A stretch of 64,000 nucleotides of DNA from Ypsolopha sequella. Its lineage: Eukaryota > Arthropoda > Insecta > Lepidoptera > Ypsolophidae. Below the pieces are notes generated by a model that made no database searches, had not been told where the DNA came from, and was given only the letters and a program-made list of their open reading frames with translations. The stretch lies in assembly GCA_934047225.1 (NCBI GenBank), contig OW204012.1, positions 14,818,001 to 14,882,000 of the forward strand, written 5' to 3'. Below, in pieces: positions 1 to 10,886 of the stretch. Each line of letters starts with the position of its first letter. Positions within the stretch are counted from its first letter, which is position 1. Position numbers and translations under genes: made by a program.

Positions 1-355
1 AAGCGTAGCGAGTGTTTTAAACGTAACCGAGTAATTACTCGGTTATAAATTTATTGCTCTTACGCCCGTGTATCATTATACGTTTTTCAATGCATAGTGT
101 GAGGAAATAAAACAAATATAATCCTGTGAACTTTAAATTATGATTGGCTCAAAAGGACTGTATCCAGAGCCGTTAAACAGTGGAAAAAAAAGTATAACAT
201 TTATGGCTGGCACACAGGAAAGGTTCTCGTAAATGAATTAAAAAAAAAATATGATAAATTAAAAAAAAATTATAATAAAGCCCTAGGGCAAAATAATCGA
301 TTTTCTGTTCGGTTTTGATGCATAAAAAGTGGGCCTTTACGAGCACTTGCATTTA
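1..355 (+). repeat. Dispersed repeat family A, copy 1 (cut by window edge)
   Basis: One of five copies in the window (others near 12703, 31404, 38346 and 58031). Shared landmarks are a hairpin built on GAGCGTAGCGAG between AAAACAC and GTGTTTT, a block containing CCAGAGCCGTTAAACAGTGG, the motif CCCTAGGGCAAAATAATCGA, and an end reading GGGCCTTTACGAGCAC. The left end lies outside the window. It is non-coding, MITE-like, of unknown superfamily. Confidence 0.85.
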
Positions 356-356
356 A

Positions 357-891
357 ATAGTAGCTTATGCACTAAGGGAATAAAGCAGTGTCTGGCGTCA
401 CGGGCGGCATATTGAACCCTGAGTGTAACGAGGGACTCTAGAGTTATATAGAGTCCTGAGTAAAGCGAGGGATTCAAGCTGCCCAAGACAAAGACAGGCT
501 TTATTCCAGAGGAGCATACTCTACTTTTCACACCTTCTGCGAGACAATAAAAAGCTCGACATTTTTTATCAACATTAATAATTCAATAAAATTCACTGAC
601 AATCACAGCACCAAACACCGTCTTTTGTTTCACTTTATTTGTAAACGCTTTTTTTCTTTTTGTTGAATTCTGCTTATGGTGGCCAGTTCGATTTTCGAAC
701 AAACCTCTTTACAATCCTATATGGACATTTGTTTTCCACGAGTTTTTACACGAATTTGACGTTCCAAATTTAAATCACTTTAATCCCTAGGGATTTTCAT
801 ATAACTTTATATCCCTTGAGATATAATGCGTTACTTCACGTTGAGGTTGCATGATATGTAATTGGACATTGTCGAGCAGGTGGTGTGAAAA
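357..891 (+). repeat. Dispersed repeat family B, copy 1
   Basis: About 535 bp, starting TTATGCACTAAGGGAATAAA and ending near GAGCAGGTGGTGTGAAAA. Matching copies lie at 44232-44745 (nearly full) and 39358-39596 (internally deleted). It carries the GAGTGTAACGAGG motif, related to the GAGCGTAGCGAG motif of family A, and abuts family A here. Non-coding. Confidence 0.85.
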
Positions 892-1079
892 GAATATTGT
901 CGCATGCAAAAGTGACCAGCTGCTAAAGATAATTAATATGTTGTTTGTAATAAATTGTTCCGACTACGCTACTTTTAAGAATGTGTTCTTTTAGTTACTA
1001 AGAATAACTTTAATAGGGAAATAAAATGACGCACTAGACATTCTCGAAAAAAAAATGTATATACATATATTAAGGGGCT

Positions 1080-1660
1080 TCAATAAGTTAATTTAGCAGC
1101 TCGAAATAGGTCAGTACAAATATTGACAATAACGAAATAGAAATAACGTTCATGTCAGAGTGCGTTGCAAAGTGGCTGTTACGACGATCGCTGTGTCGCC
1201 GGGTAGCGCAAAATAGAGAAAATACATGTGTTAAGTTTGATATTTAAAAGTTTTAAACCTTATTGTGTTAGATTTTTGTATTGCTCGTGTGTGTGTATAA
1301 GTTTTAACTTGTCTCTTTTGAATTGAAAAGTTTAAACTATTTATCAGTTTTTTTTTTAAGCATTTGAAAGTTTATTAAAGGTATTTATTTTCTTGTTATA
1401 GGTTAAAGCTTTTAAGATTTTTAAAAAACACAATAACGGGACATGGGTCATGTGTGATATATTTTTTTCAAAGTTTTGTAATATTTATATAGAAAGTTTA
1501 AGCCAATTTAAAAACGTCTGTAAACGCAGTTTTGTTTCTGAAGCCCCTTTGACGGGACACCTGATGCTAGAACATCAACAACACCAGGTTTTCAAGGGTT
1601 CATTGGAAAAAACTAGGTCTCTAATATATTTGATTTATCGATCTTTTATCTAGGGATTCC
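1080..1660 (+). repeat. Dispersed repeat family C, copy 1
   Basis: Shares long blocks with 25205-25690 and a short block with 43445-43600. The shared part includes CGATCGCTGTGTCGCCGGGT and, downstream, a short open stretch beginning MCDIFFSKFCNIYIESL, also kept in the 25.6 kb copy. The frame is short and its 3' part diverges, so coding is doubtful. Confidence 0.7.
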
Positions 1661-2035
1661 ACCTATAAACAATAGATTTATACGTAAAAAAAAAATGTTT
1701 TCCACCCTCTTTTTTTTGGTTTAAAACGTTCGTTTTAAAAACGCGGTTAAGAGATCAACTTAATTTTTTTTTTAAATAGGCAATAAAAATATGAAAGGAT
1801 TTTACCTAAATCCAATATTTTTTTCCCTACAAAATATTTCAATATTAGCTAAAAACACACCAATTTGTTGTTTCGCTGCGTGATCACTAGTATTACGCGT
1901 CCAAGAAGAAGAGGCCATAGAGCCAACATATAATCGCCTCTATGAAAAGCAAATATGGTTTTTTTCATTAGACTTATTATGCTGGACGAGTAGGTAATAA
2001 AAAAGTTGCTTAGAGTATGCCATCCTCTTAAGTAT
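1545..2035 (+). repeat. Left arm of a large inverted repeat (D)
   Basis: This stretch reappears in reverse complement at 5043-5365. Landmarks are the block around ACCTGATGCTAGAACATCAA, the TTGTTGTTTCGCTGCGTGATCA block, and a block around TGCTGGACGAGTAGGTAATA. The arms are about 3 kb apart with no transposase frame between them. They may be ends of one element or two opposed insertions. Confidence 0.7.
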
Positions 2036-2179
2036 TGTTCGCTTCGATCTTTATGAAAGAGCGGTCACTCCTAATCCTAATACAGGTTCTGCGAACTTAA
2101 CAGAGGTGTCCGATAACTGTGTTGTAATGATTTGATACTTAATAAATAAAAAAATTGTTTGTTTGTACATAAGATATCT

Positions 2180-2222
2180 GTGTTAGGAGGCGAGCGCTCT
2201 ACTACTCGGCCACAGAGGCTGT
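2180..2222 (-). repeat. tRNA-derived SINE fragment (A-box half)
   Basis: On the minus strand this reads like the D-arm half of a tRNA, TGGCCGAGTAGTAGAGCGC, then the shared SINE phrase CTCGCCT. No B box follows, so it is a truncated SINE, not a tRNA gene. Related pieces are at 36267-36327 and 49376-49425. Confidence 0.5.
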
Positions 2223-2473
2223 GTTTTCTTCTATACTTCACATAATCTTGGGACGCGAGGACCGCCATTCAAGTTAATACCCTCTCACCCTGGTTTAGGA
2301 GCCATTTCCTTTCAACAAGAGCGTTGCCCCACTGATATTTACGTGACCTACTTAGGACGCATCATTATATGGATCTATCAAGTTTTATCTCCCATATACG
2401 GAGCCAGAAATAAAATCAAGAGGAATAAATTAATTTCCTGAGATGAAATCAATAGGTAAAAAAGTTACATAAT

Positions 2474-3303
2474 TTTTAGGGTTCCGTAGTACTTGAAAAG
2501 TAAAAAAGGAAGCTTTATGGTGAGACTCCGTTGTCCGTCCGTCCGTATGTCACAGCCTCATAACTTTAGCACCGTTAAAGATAGAGACATGAAATTTAGC
2601 ACAAAAACAGAATTAATTTGCCCAAATGAAAATAAAATTTGAAATTGTTCAAAATATTTCCAAAACAAAAGTGAGAAAAATAAAAAATATTATCTTAAAA
2701 ATGCAACATGGGTATCAAATTGCAGATATTAAAAAGTTGATTGTAAAAATATATACTTTTACTACATTTACTGGCACTGGTTTTGAGAAATTTAAAAAAA
2801 AACACTAAAATATTTACCTCCCCCCTTATCTCTGAAACTGGTAGACCAAATAATGCGAAAAAAATGTCGATTACAGATCATAACTAGCCAATCACAGGAA
2901 AACTATAGTAATATAAAAAAAGTTAAGGACAAACGAGAAATATAAAAAATTAAGTAAAATAAATAAAAAATATATTTTATAAAAATACAATATTGGTATA
3001 TCAAATTGTAAGTATTAAAAAGCTGATTGTAAAAATATTTAGTTGGGCTATATTTAATTGCATCTATTTCTAGAAATCCTTGAAAAACCATAAAAAAATG
3101 TATGGTCACCCCCCTTATCTCCAAAACTGACGGACCGAAAAACATGAAAAAATAATGGTTACATGTGTTTACGTAAAGATTACAGGAAAAATAAAGCGGT
3201 TGAGAAATTCACGAAAAAAAAATGCCAAAATTAAATTTACCATCCACAATACGGAACCCTAGGTACGCGAGTCTGACTCGCACTTCGTTGGTTTTTTATC
3301 TAC
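2474..3303 (+). repeat. Dispersed repeat family K, uninterrupted copy
   Basis: Begins TTAGGGTTCCGTAG, passes through a CCGTCCGTCCGT run, and ends near GCGAGTCTGACTCGCACTTC. Two internal blocks (near 2620-2880 and 2930-3170) are diverged repeats of each other. The same element at 46425-47590 is interrupted by a LINE tail, and its end recurs at 20268-20505. GGGTTCCGTA-type repeats are common in Lepidoptera. Confidence 0.8.
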
Positions 3304-3354
3304 ACTTTGGGAGGTTCAGTAGGTGATAGACACTACACATGTTATAGAGACTAC

Positions 3355-3466
3355 ATAAATTTTTTTTCGAGATACAGTTTTTGTTCCATAGTAAAAGTTG
3401 TTTTATACCATTGACTGACCAAGCTCTTGAAATATGGTTACACCTTTCTGTTACACGTTGTATATA
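3355..3466 (+). mobile_element. Half copy of palindromic MITE 2
   Basis: Matches the right half of the full MITE 2 copies at 3730, 45202 and 48759: TTCCATAGTAAAAGTTGTT, then CCATTGACTGA, then the end GTTACACGTTGTA. The left half is missing. MITE 1 follows directly. Confidence 0.75.
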
Positions 3467-3727
3467 TACAAGGTGACTTTTTGATCATCGTCCAAATTCA
3501 TACTGGAGGCTTGATAAGTGATCAGTATCTTGGATCAATAACAATTTTTGTGAAATTTGTAAAATGAAATTTCGGCTTCCCATAGAAATTCACTTCCAGT
3601 GTAAATCACTATGGGAAGTCGAAATTTCATTTTACGAATTTTACAAAAATTGTTATTGATCAATGATACTGATCACTTACCAAGCCACCAGTATGAATTT
3701 GGACGATGATCAAAAAGTCACCTTGTA
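3467..3727. mobile_element. Palindromic MITE 1 (TA-flanked, mariner-like)
   Basis: Near-perfect inverted repeat centred near 3600. Each end reads TACAAGGTGACTTTTTGATC and runs inward through GTCCAAATTCATACTGG. A second full copy is at 49032-49269 and worn pieces lie near 34496, 36723 and 39898. TA flanks and the TACARGGTG terminus suit a non-autonomous Tc1/mariner element (inference). No coding capacity. Confidence 0.85.
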
Positions 3728-3729
3728 TA

Positions 3730-3995
3730 TACAAGGTGTAACAGAAAGGTGTAACCATATTTGAAGAGCTTATTCAGTCAATGGTTTAGAACAACTTTTA
3801 CTATGGAACAAATCCTGTATATCGAAAAAAAAATGACTGGCTTCATAGGAAAATCCAATGCCGCTCGGCCGAAATGTATGGAAGGGCAGATTTTTTTTTT
3901 GAGATTTTGGGTTTGACTCCATAGTAAAAGTTGTTCTATACCATTGACTGAATAATCTCTTCAAATATGGTTACACCTTTTTGTTACACGTTGTA
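3730..3995. mobile_element. Palindromic MITE 2 (TA-flanked, mariner-like)
   Basis: Inverted-repeat element with ends TACAAGGTGTAACAGAAAGG and its complement, running inward through CATTGACTGAATAA and TACTATGGAACAAA. Other full copies are at 45202-45468 and 48759-49025. The 45 kb copy sits inside a LINE tail whose empty site is known from paralogues, which fixes the boundaries and a TA target. Confidence 0.85.
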
Positions 3996-5042
3996 TATAT
4001 AGCTATTGTGTTGTTATGTATTACCATGATTCTATCAAACTTGACTGAAACCTAAATTATTACTACGAAACGATCGTGCCTTAACTGAGTCTCACAGAGA
4101 CGAGCTAAGTATATGTACATATATATTGAACATGAATTTAGATTGTTTTTGACCGACAAAAGGATATTTCGGTGAACCGAGTTCTAATCACGAAATCCCT
4201 CGCGTCATCAAATAGTGTTTTAATAGAGCCCAATGAATATCGAATTAAGGGTTGTTTATTTGTCCCTGTGAGGCATACATCTACTTGTCAGGTATAGTTG
4301 GGTTTTACTATGGATTTAGAATGTACAAGATAAACAATGTAGTAGAGAAAATTATATCAAAAAATTACTATGACATTACTATAAGATTTACTATTTTACT
4401 TAATATTTTGGACAATCTTGAATATAACTACTAAATACAACAAAGAAAATCAATACGTTACTGTAAAAACTTTTTTTTGGGCTGATTAATACGAGAAATC
4501 AGACAAAATGTGGTTCAAAACATTCTAATGACAAAATCATATTTACCTGTTGCAATGTGTAATTATTTGGGTTATTTCTCCTTGTCACATCACAATTACT
4601 CACTGCATAAGATAAACCAATCACTATTTATCAATTCAGTAACGTATTATTTAAATATTATTATAAAATCCGCAACCACATTCAAGCAAGCGGGTAGCTA
4701 TGGGCAGTTACTCGAAAAAATATTGACACAGCTGTTCTTTGTTGTGCATCTCTTTCTCTCTTGCAAGGTGTTTATAAAGGTAGGACATCTCTTTTACACG
4801 CTATGTACGTCTTTTAAGCGCAGCGAATCCTAAGTCTATGGGATTTACTTGAGTCTATAAACCTTGGGAATATAAATGGCCGCCCATTCTTTGTGTACTG
4901 TCAGCATAGACCAAGTGCACACCTGTCATATTCGTGTCACAGTATGGGATTTGAACGATCGACAAATTCACATTGACTGTTACTGTTTTTAGTGCTATCT
5001 GTATTCCCATATGCGATTATAGACGGAGAATAGTGTTTAAGA
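3996..5042. other. Unassigned AT-rich sequence
   Basis: No gene, splice-bounded exon or clear repeat was recognised. Short frames here, including one of 107 codons at 4510-4833, have no recognisable motif and an AT-rich, low-complexity composition. Confidence 0.5.
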
Positions 5043-5365
5043 GGGTGGCATACCCTAGCAACTTTTTTTATTACCCGTCCAGCACAATAAGTCTAATGGC
5101 AAAGACCTTATTTGCTTTTCAAAGAGGCGATTATATGTTGGCTCTTTGGTCTCTTGTTCTTGGACGCGTAATGATCACGCAGCGAAACAACAAATTGATG
5201 TGTTTTTCGCTAACACTGAAATATTTTGTAGGGAAAAAATATTGGATTTAGATAACATCCCTTCATATTTCTATTGCCTATTTTATAAAAAAAAAACAGT
5301 TGATCTCTTAACGAACCTTGAAAACCTGGTGTTGTTGATGTTCTAGCGTCAGGTGTCCCGTTAAG
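5043..5365 (-). repeat. Right arm of inverted repeat D
   Basis: Reverse complement of blocks within 1545-2035, with the order of shared blocks kept. It is shorter than the left arm because the left one has internal AT-rich expansions. Confidence 0.7.
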
Positions 5366-5466
5366 TGAGAGGTAGATAGAACGGTCGGGTGTTAGATTCC
5401 CAAGAGGGTGTTAGAGGTGTTTACGAGTGGAGTCTATACTGGAACAGTCGCCAATTGAAACAATTT

Positions 5467-5592
5467 TTTAGGGTTCCGTAGTCAACAACAAGGAACCCTT
5501 ATAGTTTCGCTATATATACCCATGCCAAATTACAGCTTTCTAGTACTAATAGTCTCTAAGCTAAGCCGCGGACAGACAGACAGACAGGTAGA
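5467..5592 (+). repeat. GGGTTCCGTAGTCAACAAC repeat X, copy 1
   Basis: Opens TTAGGGTTCCGTAGTCAAC and ends in (GACA)n. The same element recurs inverted at 6143-6219 and 40950-41082, and directly at 36352-36490. The copies at 5467 and 6143 flank the LINE tail at 5738-6141 in opposite orientation. Confidence 0.75.
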
Positions 5593-5737
5593 CAAAGATA
5601 TATATGTTTTTCTTTTTTTCATTAACCTGAATTCCTACTGTCTTGTATTTTCTTATCCCTTGGTTAAAGTAGATATAAGTCATATATTGTATAGTATAAG
5701 TTTTATGTTGAAAAAAAGACATGATCTTGCTAAGTTT

Positions 5738-6141
5738 CTTGCCCTTCTTCTTAGCAAGACTAATCGAATGGGCGGAGGTAGGCATGTATTTATATATGTA
5801 ACCTATTAGTATGTAGTATATAGGATGGGATTTGGTCGGCCGCCTGGATTCGTGCTGGGGGCTCGGTTGGTGATCACTGAACCTTGTTCCTGGTCCCTGG
5901 CCGGGTCTCCGGTATGGGTTCGGGCGGCTGATTGGATTTTACCTTGTATAATATATATTTTACCTATCATTTTAATCGTAAATATATTGCTACATAAATT
6001 AAATAAACCTTTAATTTAGTTCATGTACATTTATTATTCTATTACATATATTTTCTTTATTAGATTAAATTTGACGTGTAAAAAGTGTATATATCTATAC
6101 CTGCTTTGCAAAATAAACTATTTGAATTTGAATTTGAATTT
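5738..6141 (+). mobile_element. LINE 3' tail family G, copy 1, (TTTGAA)n end
   Basis: A 5'-truncated non-LTR tail with a short frame containing KTNRMGGGRHVFIYVTY, a block TTCGGGCGGCTGATTGG, then AATAAACTATTTGAATTTG with a (TTTGAA)n tail. Minus-strand copies are at 37146-37462, 45059-45905 and 46602-47012. A CR1/jockey-type LINE is likely; the clade is not certain. Confidence 0.8.
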
Positions 6142-6142
6142 G

Positions 6143-6219
6143 AGACAGACAGATAGACCGGCAGACGGACATGGCGAAACTATAAGGGTTTCTTGTTGTT
6201 GACTACGGAACCCTAAAAA
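6143..6219 (-). repeat. GGGTTCCGTAGTCAACAAC repeat X, copy 2 (short)
   Basis: The minus strand reads TTTTAGGGTTCCGTAGTCAA then a (GTCT)n run. It lies inverted to 5467-5592 across the LINE tail between them. Confidence 0.7.
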
Positions 6220-6460
6220 TGAAGCCTATAATTGAATTCAATAAAGAGATAAAAATACAAGACAGGAGTAAATTAAGGCAAAAAAAAAGTATACAATACC
6301 TTTGTCTACCTGTCCCATATAGTCCATCTGCTTTTACAGTCATTTCATCTTTTAACTAATTAACGTTAATTCTAGAGGAATTATAACATAAGTTAGGAAA
6401 TTATACTAAGTATTATTAATTATACTAAATAAAAATCTTTTTGCAAGTAATAGAAACCGC

Positions 6461-8395
6461 ATGCAAAAAAAACTAAAAACTAATCCTACTGACGAAATAC
6501 TAAGAATAACATACAAGAGATATCGTAACTATTGCAATAACTTGATAAAAAAATTAAAACGCTCATACGAAAGAACAGAATTGGCTAAATCTCTTAAAAA
6601 CTCTAAATCACTTTGGAATAACATTAAAAACATAACAAACTTAAAACAAAAACAGACAACTAACAGAGATTTACTAGATATGGTACAGGACCCCCAACAA
6701 TCAGTAAATCTAGTTAATAGTTTTTTTGCTAATGTTGGGCGGGAACTAGCTGAACAAATTATGACTAATAACCCTACTCTTCAAACCAATACCCCTCTCA
6801 CTTTTGATACTCAACCAACTTCTTTTGTACTTTTTGAAACCGATCCTTTGGAAGTAAATCAAGTCCTCATGAAATTAAAATCTGATAGTGCACCTGGATG
6901 TGACAACATACCAACTAAATTCCTTAAACTTTCACAAGAACTTGTTGTCCCCGTAATCTGTCATTTGACTAATCTCTGTTTCTCTAAAGGTATCTTCCCA
7001 TCAGTGCTAAAACAATCTATCATTACACCTGTCCATAAGAGTGGCGACAGAGACAACGTGAACAATTTCAGACCAATTTCAATTCTACCAGCAATATCCA
7101 AAATTTTAGAAAAACTACTAAATAACAGGTTAATTAAGTATCTTGAAAAATTCAACATATTATCATCCTCGCAATACGGTTTCAGACAAGGAAAATCTAC
7201 ACAAGATGCAACCAGGGAACTAACCTCAAAAATTATTGAACAACTAGACGACGGCAAAAAATGTCTCACGGTCTTCATAGATTTAAAAAAAGCATTTGAT
7301 ACCGTCTCGGTCCCCACACTAGTGCGTAAATTGGAAAGAATAGGGATAAGAAATACTCCGCTGGACCTGATTAAGAACTATTTAAGAGACCGAAGACAAA
7401 AAACCACAATTGGAGAATATACTAGTAATGACCTACAAATGACCTTTGGAGTCCCGCAAGGGAGCGTTTTGGGTCCAACATTGTTTTTAATTTATATCAA
7501 TGATTTGTGCAATCTAAAAATTAATGACGGATATATTTTTTCATACGCTGACGACACAGCAATTGTCTTTACAGAAAGCCCATGGGAAGCGGTGTACAAG
7601 TCTGCGGAGACTCAAATGGCTAGAGTGGCTGCTTGGCTAGAACAAAATTTACTTACCTTAAACACCTCAAAAACTAATTACATATGTTTCAGTATTACCA
7701 ACCGCTCTCAACCTAAAAACCTAACCCTTAAAATACACAAATGCGACAATCGGACGAAAGACTGTAGCTGCTCTAAAATTGACCAAGTTCCTAGGACTAA
7801 ATACCTAGGAATAGTCATAGATAACCGTCTCTCTTGGCATCCACATCTCGAAGTTACAACTAATAGAATTAGGAAACTTATCTTTACATTTAAAAGCTTG
7901 AGGTATGTTGCCTCCAAAAGTCTTCTTAATCAAATATACATCGCATTGGGACAATCAATACTAACATACTGTATTCCCATATGGGGAGGAGCATCAAAAA
8001 ACAAATTTTTGGAGCTAGAGCGAGGTCAAAGATCACTAATTAAGGTTATGTATTCCAAGCGATTGAGATTTCCAACTGAGGAACTGTACTCTGTCTCACA
8101 ATTACTTACCGTTCGAAAACTGTATATCCTTCATTTGCTACTACAAAAACACAAAACTTTGCCCTATAATCCGGTCAATGGAAAAAGGAGAAAAGACATT
8201 GTAGACAAATCCCGAGTTAAATCAGAATTTGCAAGACGCCAATATAGGAATCAATCTGTTTTCGTTTACAATAAAGTAAACGGGTTATTAAACATTTATC
8301 CACTACAACTTTATAACTGCAAAAATACAATCACTACGTGGTTAAGAAATCTGATCTATAGTGAAGTTGAGGCACTAATGCAAGTCACTAAATAA
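6461..8395 (+). CDS. Non-LTR retrotransposon reverse transcriptase (5'-truncated LINE, jockey/CR1 group)
   Basis: An uninterrupted 644-codon frame from ATG encodes a LINE reverse transcriptase, the enzyme that copies element RNA into DNA at a nicked target. Residues 1-130 look like the linker after the endonuclease. RT motifs follow in order: HKSGDRDNVNNFRPIS near 192-207, YGFRQGKSTQDA near 239-250, FIDLKKAFD at 272-280 with the first catalytic aspartate, PQGSVLGP at 332-339, and SYADDT at 361-366 with the catalytic pair. The C-terminal part beyond about 480 matches the LINE thumb/tail region. No endonuclease or ORF1 lies upstream: 6220-6460 is AT-rich and non-coding, so the copy is a 5' truncation and probably not autonomous. 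The intact frame implies a fairly recent insertion. Exact clade is not certain. Confidence 0.9.
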   Translation: MQKKLKTNPTDEILRITYKRYRNYCNNLIKKLKRSYERTELAKSLKNSKSLWNNIKNITNLKQKQTTNRDLLDMVQDPQQSVNLVNSFFANVGRELAEQIMTNNPTLQTNTPLTFDTQPTSFVLFETDPLEVNQVLMKLKSDSAPGCDNIPTKFLKLSQELVVPVICHLTNLCFSKGIFPSVLKQSIITPVHKSGDRDNVNNFRPISILPAISKILEKLLNNRLIKYLEKFNILSSSQYGFRQGKSTQDATRELTSKIIEQLDDGKKCLTVFIDLKKAFDTVSVPTLVRKLERIGIRNTPLDLIKNYLRDRRQKTTIGEYTSNDLQMTFGVPQGSVLGPTLFLIYINDLCNLKINDGYIFSYADDTAIVFTESPWEAVYKSAETQMARVAAWLEQNLLTLNTSKTNYICFSITNRSQPKNLTLKIHKCDNRTKDCSCSKIDQVPRTKYLGIVIDNRLSWHPHLEVTTNRIRKLIFTFKSLRYVASKSLLNQIYIALGQSILTYCIPIWGGASKNKFLELERGQRSLIKVMYSKRLRFPTEELYSVSQLLTVRKLYILHLLLQKHKTLPYNPVNGKRRKDIVDKSRVKSEFARRQYRNQSVFVYNKVNGLLNIYPLQLYNCKNTITTWLRNLIYSEVEALMQVTK

Positions 8396-8890
8396 ATAAA
8401 ACAAATTTTACAAATCCAAATTTTACAAATCCCCCCCCCCACACACACACACACACACACCCTAACACACCCTGACACAAATAACAACTTATTCTTCCAA
8501 TCATACAAACATTGGCAGCCGCTCCATAGATTATTATAATACTGATCCCAAGACATTATTCGTAGGGCTAGAGAGCGACTCTCAAAACCACAATCTCACA
8601 CTAACTACTCCCCTTATCCAACTTCCACGCACTAACACATTCACTTAGCTTACAAAATAATATATTATTAAGTTAGAATTACTATTTACCTTCTTTGTCG
8701 TTTACTTTGTAAAATTGTAATGTACATATATTATAATGATACAATTGGAGGTGCGGGGCATCCTGGCACAGGTATTGTTTAAATACTTAATAGGATGTTC
8801 CAGCAACTAATATTTCTATTTTTAAGCTTTTTTTTCGCAATAAATACATTTTTCATTTTCATTTTTTCATTCATTTTCATTTTTGCAAAG
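8396..8890 (+). other. 3' UTR and tail of the 6.4 kb LINE, with poly-C and (CA)n run
   Basis: Follows the stop codon. It contains a run of Cs then (AC)n at about 8431-8460, and ends near 8890 in repeats of TTTTCAT after GCAATAAATACATT. The simple TTTTCAT tail is typical of a LINE 3' end and marks the likely limit of this insertion. Confidence 0.65.
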
Positions 8891-9370
8891 GTATCTGATG
8901 TAACAAGCAGAAACCTCAGAAATAAAGACAGATTACGCTTTGATAAATATAGTACAGAGCTCCTATATAAAAGTATCCATGTTATAGGACCTAAAATATA
9001 TAATAAAATACCAAATAATTGGAAGAAATTAAATTTAAATTTATTTGAAAATAAACTATTTAATTTATTAGTTAATAAATGTTATTACAAGACAAAAGAC
9101 TTCCTGAATGATGATATTATCTAATTTATTAATTTAAATTTTATGTTTATTATTACATTTTGTGACAATTTCTATTTAATTTAATGTTATATTTAATAAG
9201 GTAATTCTAACACTAACACTTGTACATATTTTAAATTAATTATCTTTTTTTAATGTGTACATATTCATACGCTTTTGGGCAGACTGTAGCGAACTAAAAA
9301 ATAATTGTAACACCATTGTATATACCTACTTTCATGAATAAACGTATCTTGTATCTTGTATCTATTATTA
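8891..9370 (+). pseudogene. Second LINE 3' fragment: RT C-terminus and (TATCTTG)n tail
   Basis: An open stretch to a TAA at 9124 has the C-terminal signature of CR1-type LINE proteins: RLRFDKYSTELLYKSIHVIG, then GPKIYNKIPNNWKK. It is preceded directly by the tail of the upstream LINE and followed by an AT-rich 3' UTR ending AATAAACGTATCTTGTATC with repeats of that heptamer. It is a severely 5'-truncated insertion, distinct from the 6.4 kb copy. Confidence 0.75.
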
Positions 9371-9979
9371 TTACAAAGAATACTATCATAACCCTATGCT
9401 TTAAATAAATACAAATGAAACTCAAAGTCAATTACAACAGCAAACCCACAGATATCAGGTAAGGGGGCGTGGCGCTTGCGAACTCATGAGGCCAAAATAG
9501 GCCTCATACGAGACCCTTTGTCAATGACCTCTGGAATGTAGGCGTAGTAGTTGACTTGTGAGTTAATTTTTGCACTAAAGATAATTAGATAATGTTATGT
9601 TTATGTACGTGAAATAAGTAGGAGACATCTGAACTATAATCTTCTAATATCTGTTGGCAGACCATTTGATAAGAAGCAAACTTTTTTTTCTCTTAAATAA
9701 AGTGGCGCTTATTAGATTGATTGAGAGGTTCAAGAGGGATTAGGCTGAATGACCGGTTTCCTTTTACTTCATTCGGTTGAAAAAGTTTACTGACGTATTA
9801 TTAGTACTGGACAGAGCTGTCACATGGACTAAATAAAAGTCCGAAATAAAACCGAAAATGTATAAATGTCCTAAATCATCAAATAGGACGTTTTCAACCG
9901 TGACTTCATGCAAGTATGGCATGAAAAAATAATGTTATTCCACAGATGTGGTACCGACTCTATTGAAGGAGTCAAAATA
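9371..9979. other. Unassigned sequence with a short hairpin repeat
   Basis: Holds a short repeat at about 9453-9520 (GGGGGCGTGGCGCTTGCGAA with a hairpin ATGAGGCC/GGCCTCAT) that recurs inverted at about 19110-19195. Nothing else was recognised. Confidence 0.5.
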
Positions 9980-10352
9980 TTAAGGCGATACGTAAAAGTT
10001 TAAGCATCCCTGTTATCCCTGCAAAAAAAGCCCTCAGTGCGAGTGGGACGGATTCGTGGAAAAGTAGCAAAAAGTCGGTTTTTTATTAATATGAAATGTA
10101 CTAAACTATTTTGTCAAAAAGATTTTCAAGAAGACTTTAAAATAAAACAATATTAATTAACAATTATTAATTAAAATAAAACTTTCCGGAATTAAATTCT
10201 ATCGAGAAAATTTCATCCAATCGCGTTTTCCTTCAGTGAGAATCTGAATCAAATACTCAATAAACATTTACCCAAAAATGAAATACGTAGATGACGTTAT
10301 AGTGAAGTAAATGGATTCAAAAAGACCCCATTTTTTTTTGTATCGCCCTAAT
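9980..10352 (+). mobile_element. TTAAGGCG-ended MITE family M, copy 1
   Basis: Left end TTAAGGCGATACGTAAAAG, right end TATCGCCCTAA. The internal block GTGGGACGGATTCGTGGAA recurs in other copies: 10380-10803, 24779-25203, 33327-33750, 35714-36136 and partial 54652-54782. TTAA at the borders suggests a piggyBac-type target, but this is inference. Confidence 0.75.
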
Positions 10353-10379
10353 TTGTAAAACTGTATTTTTTCAATCTCC

Positions 10380-10803
10380 CTTAAGAGGCTATGCGAATTT
10401 TATTTTTGTCACTGTCACTCCAAGCGAAAAATCGCGCAGTGCGAGAGGGGCGGATTCAGGGCAAAAGAGAAAAAAGTTGGTTTTATATTTTTATTAAAAA
10501 ACTAAAATAGCTAGCCAAATTTCAAATATAAAATCTCTAGATATTGTTGAAACACACCTAATAAAATATATTTGAGTTCTGTATATGGTTCCTATTCGTT
10601 AAACGAGGAGAAAAAGTGTGTTTGAAGACCTCATTTCAACAATTATTTCTATCGAGGAAAATTTATCCAAACATGTTTTCCAATTTCAAAACCCTAGATT
10701 ATATAGTCAAAATGAATATACCAGAAATTAATTCAAATTTTCCGTGTATTTCATGAAATACACAGAAAAGAAACACCCGTATTTTTTTCGCATATCGCCT
10801 TAA
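10380..10803 (+). mobile_element. MITE family M, copy 2 (diverged)
   Basis: Starts TTAAGAGGCTATGCGAA and ends CGCATATCGCCTTAA. The internal GCGAGAGGGGCGGATTCAG block matches the other family M copies. Its right end matches 54652-54782 closely, including the palindrome TGTATTTCATGAAATACAC. Confidence 0.7.
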
Positions 10804-10886
10804 AGTAATATATATTATAGGGTATCTCACCACAGAACGCAACAAGTAATATATATTATAGGGTATCTCACCACAGAACGCAACAA
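10803..10886 (+). repeat. 41-bp perfect tandem duplication
   Basis: The unit beginning AAGTAATATATATTATAGGG occurs twice in direct succession with a 41-bp period. It sits just after MITE M copy 2 and upstream of the first THAP remnant. Confidence 0.9.

Noticed and set aside
3457..3735. MITE 1 palindrome as a regulatory or terminator hairpin
   Set aside because: A second copy with the same ends at 49 kb and TA borders show it is a mobile element.
5522..6019. Short open frames at 5.5-6.0 kb as genes
   Set aside because: They recur in the four copies of the family G LINE tail and are fragments of that element or chance frames.
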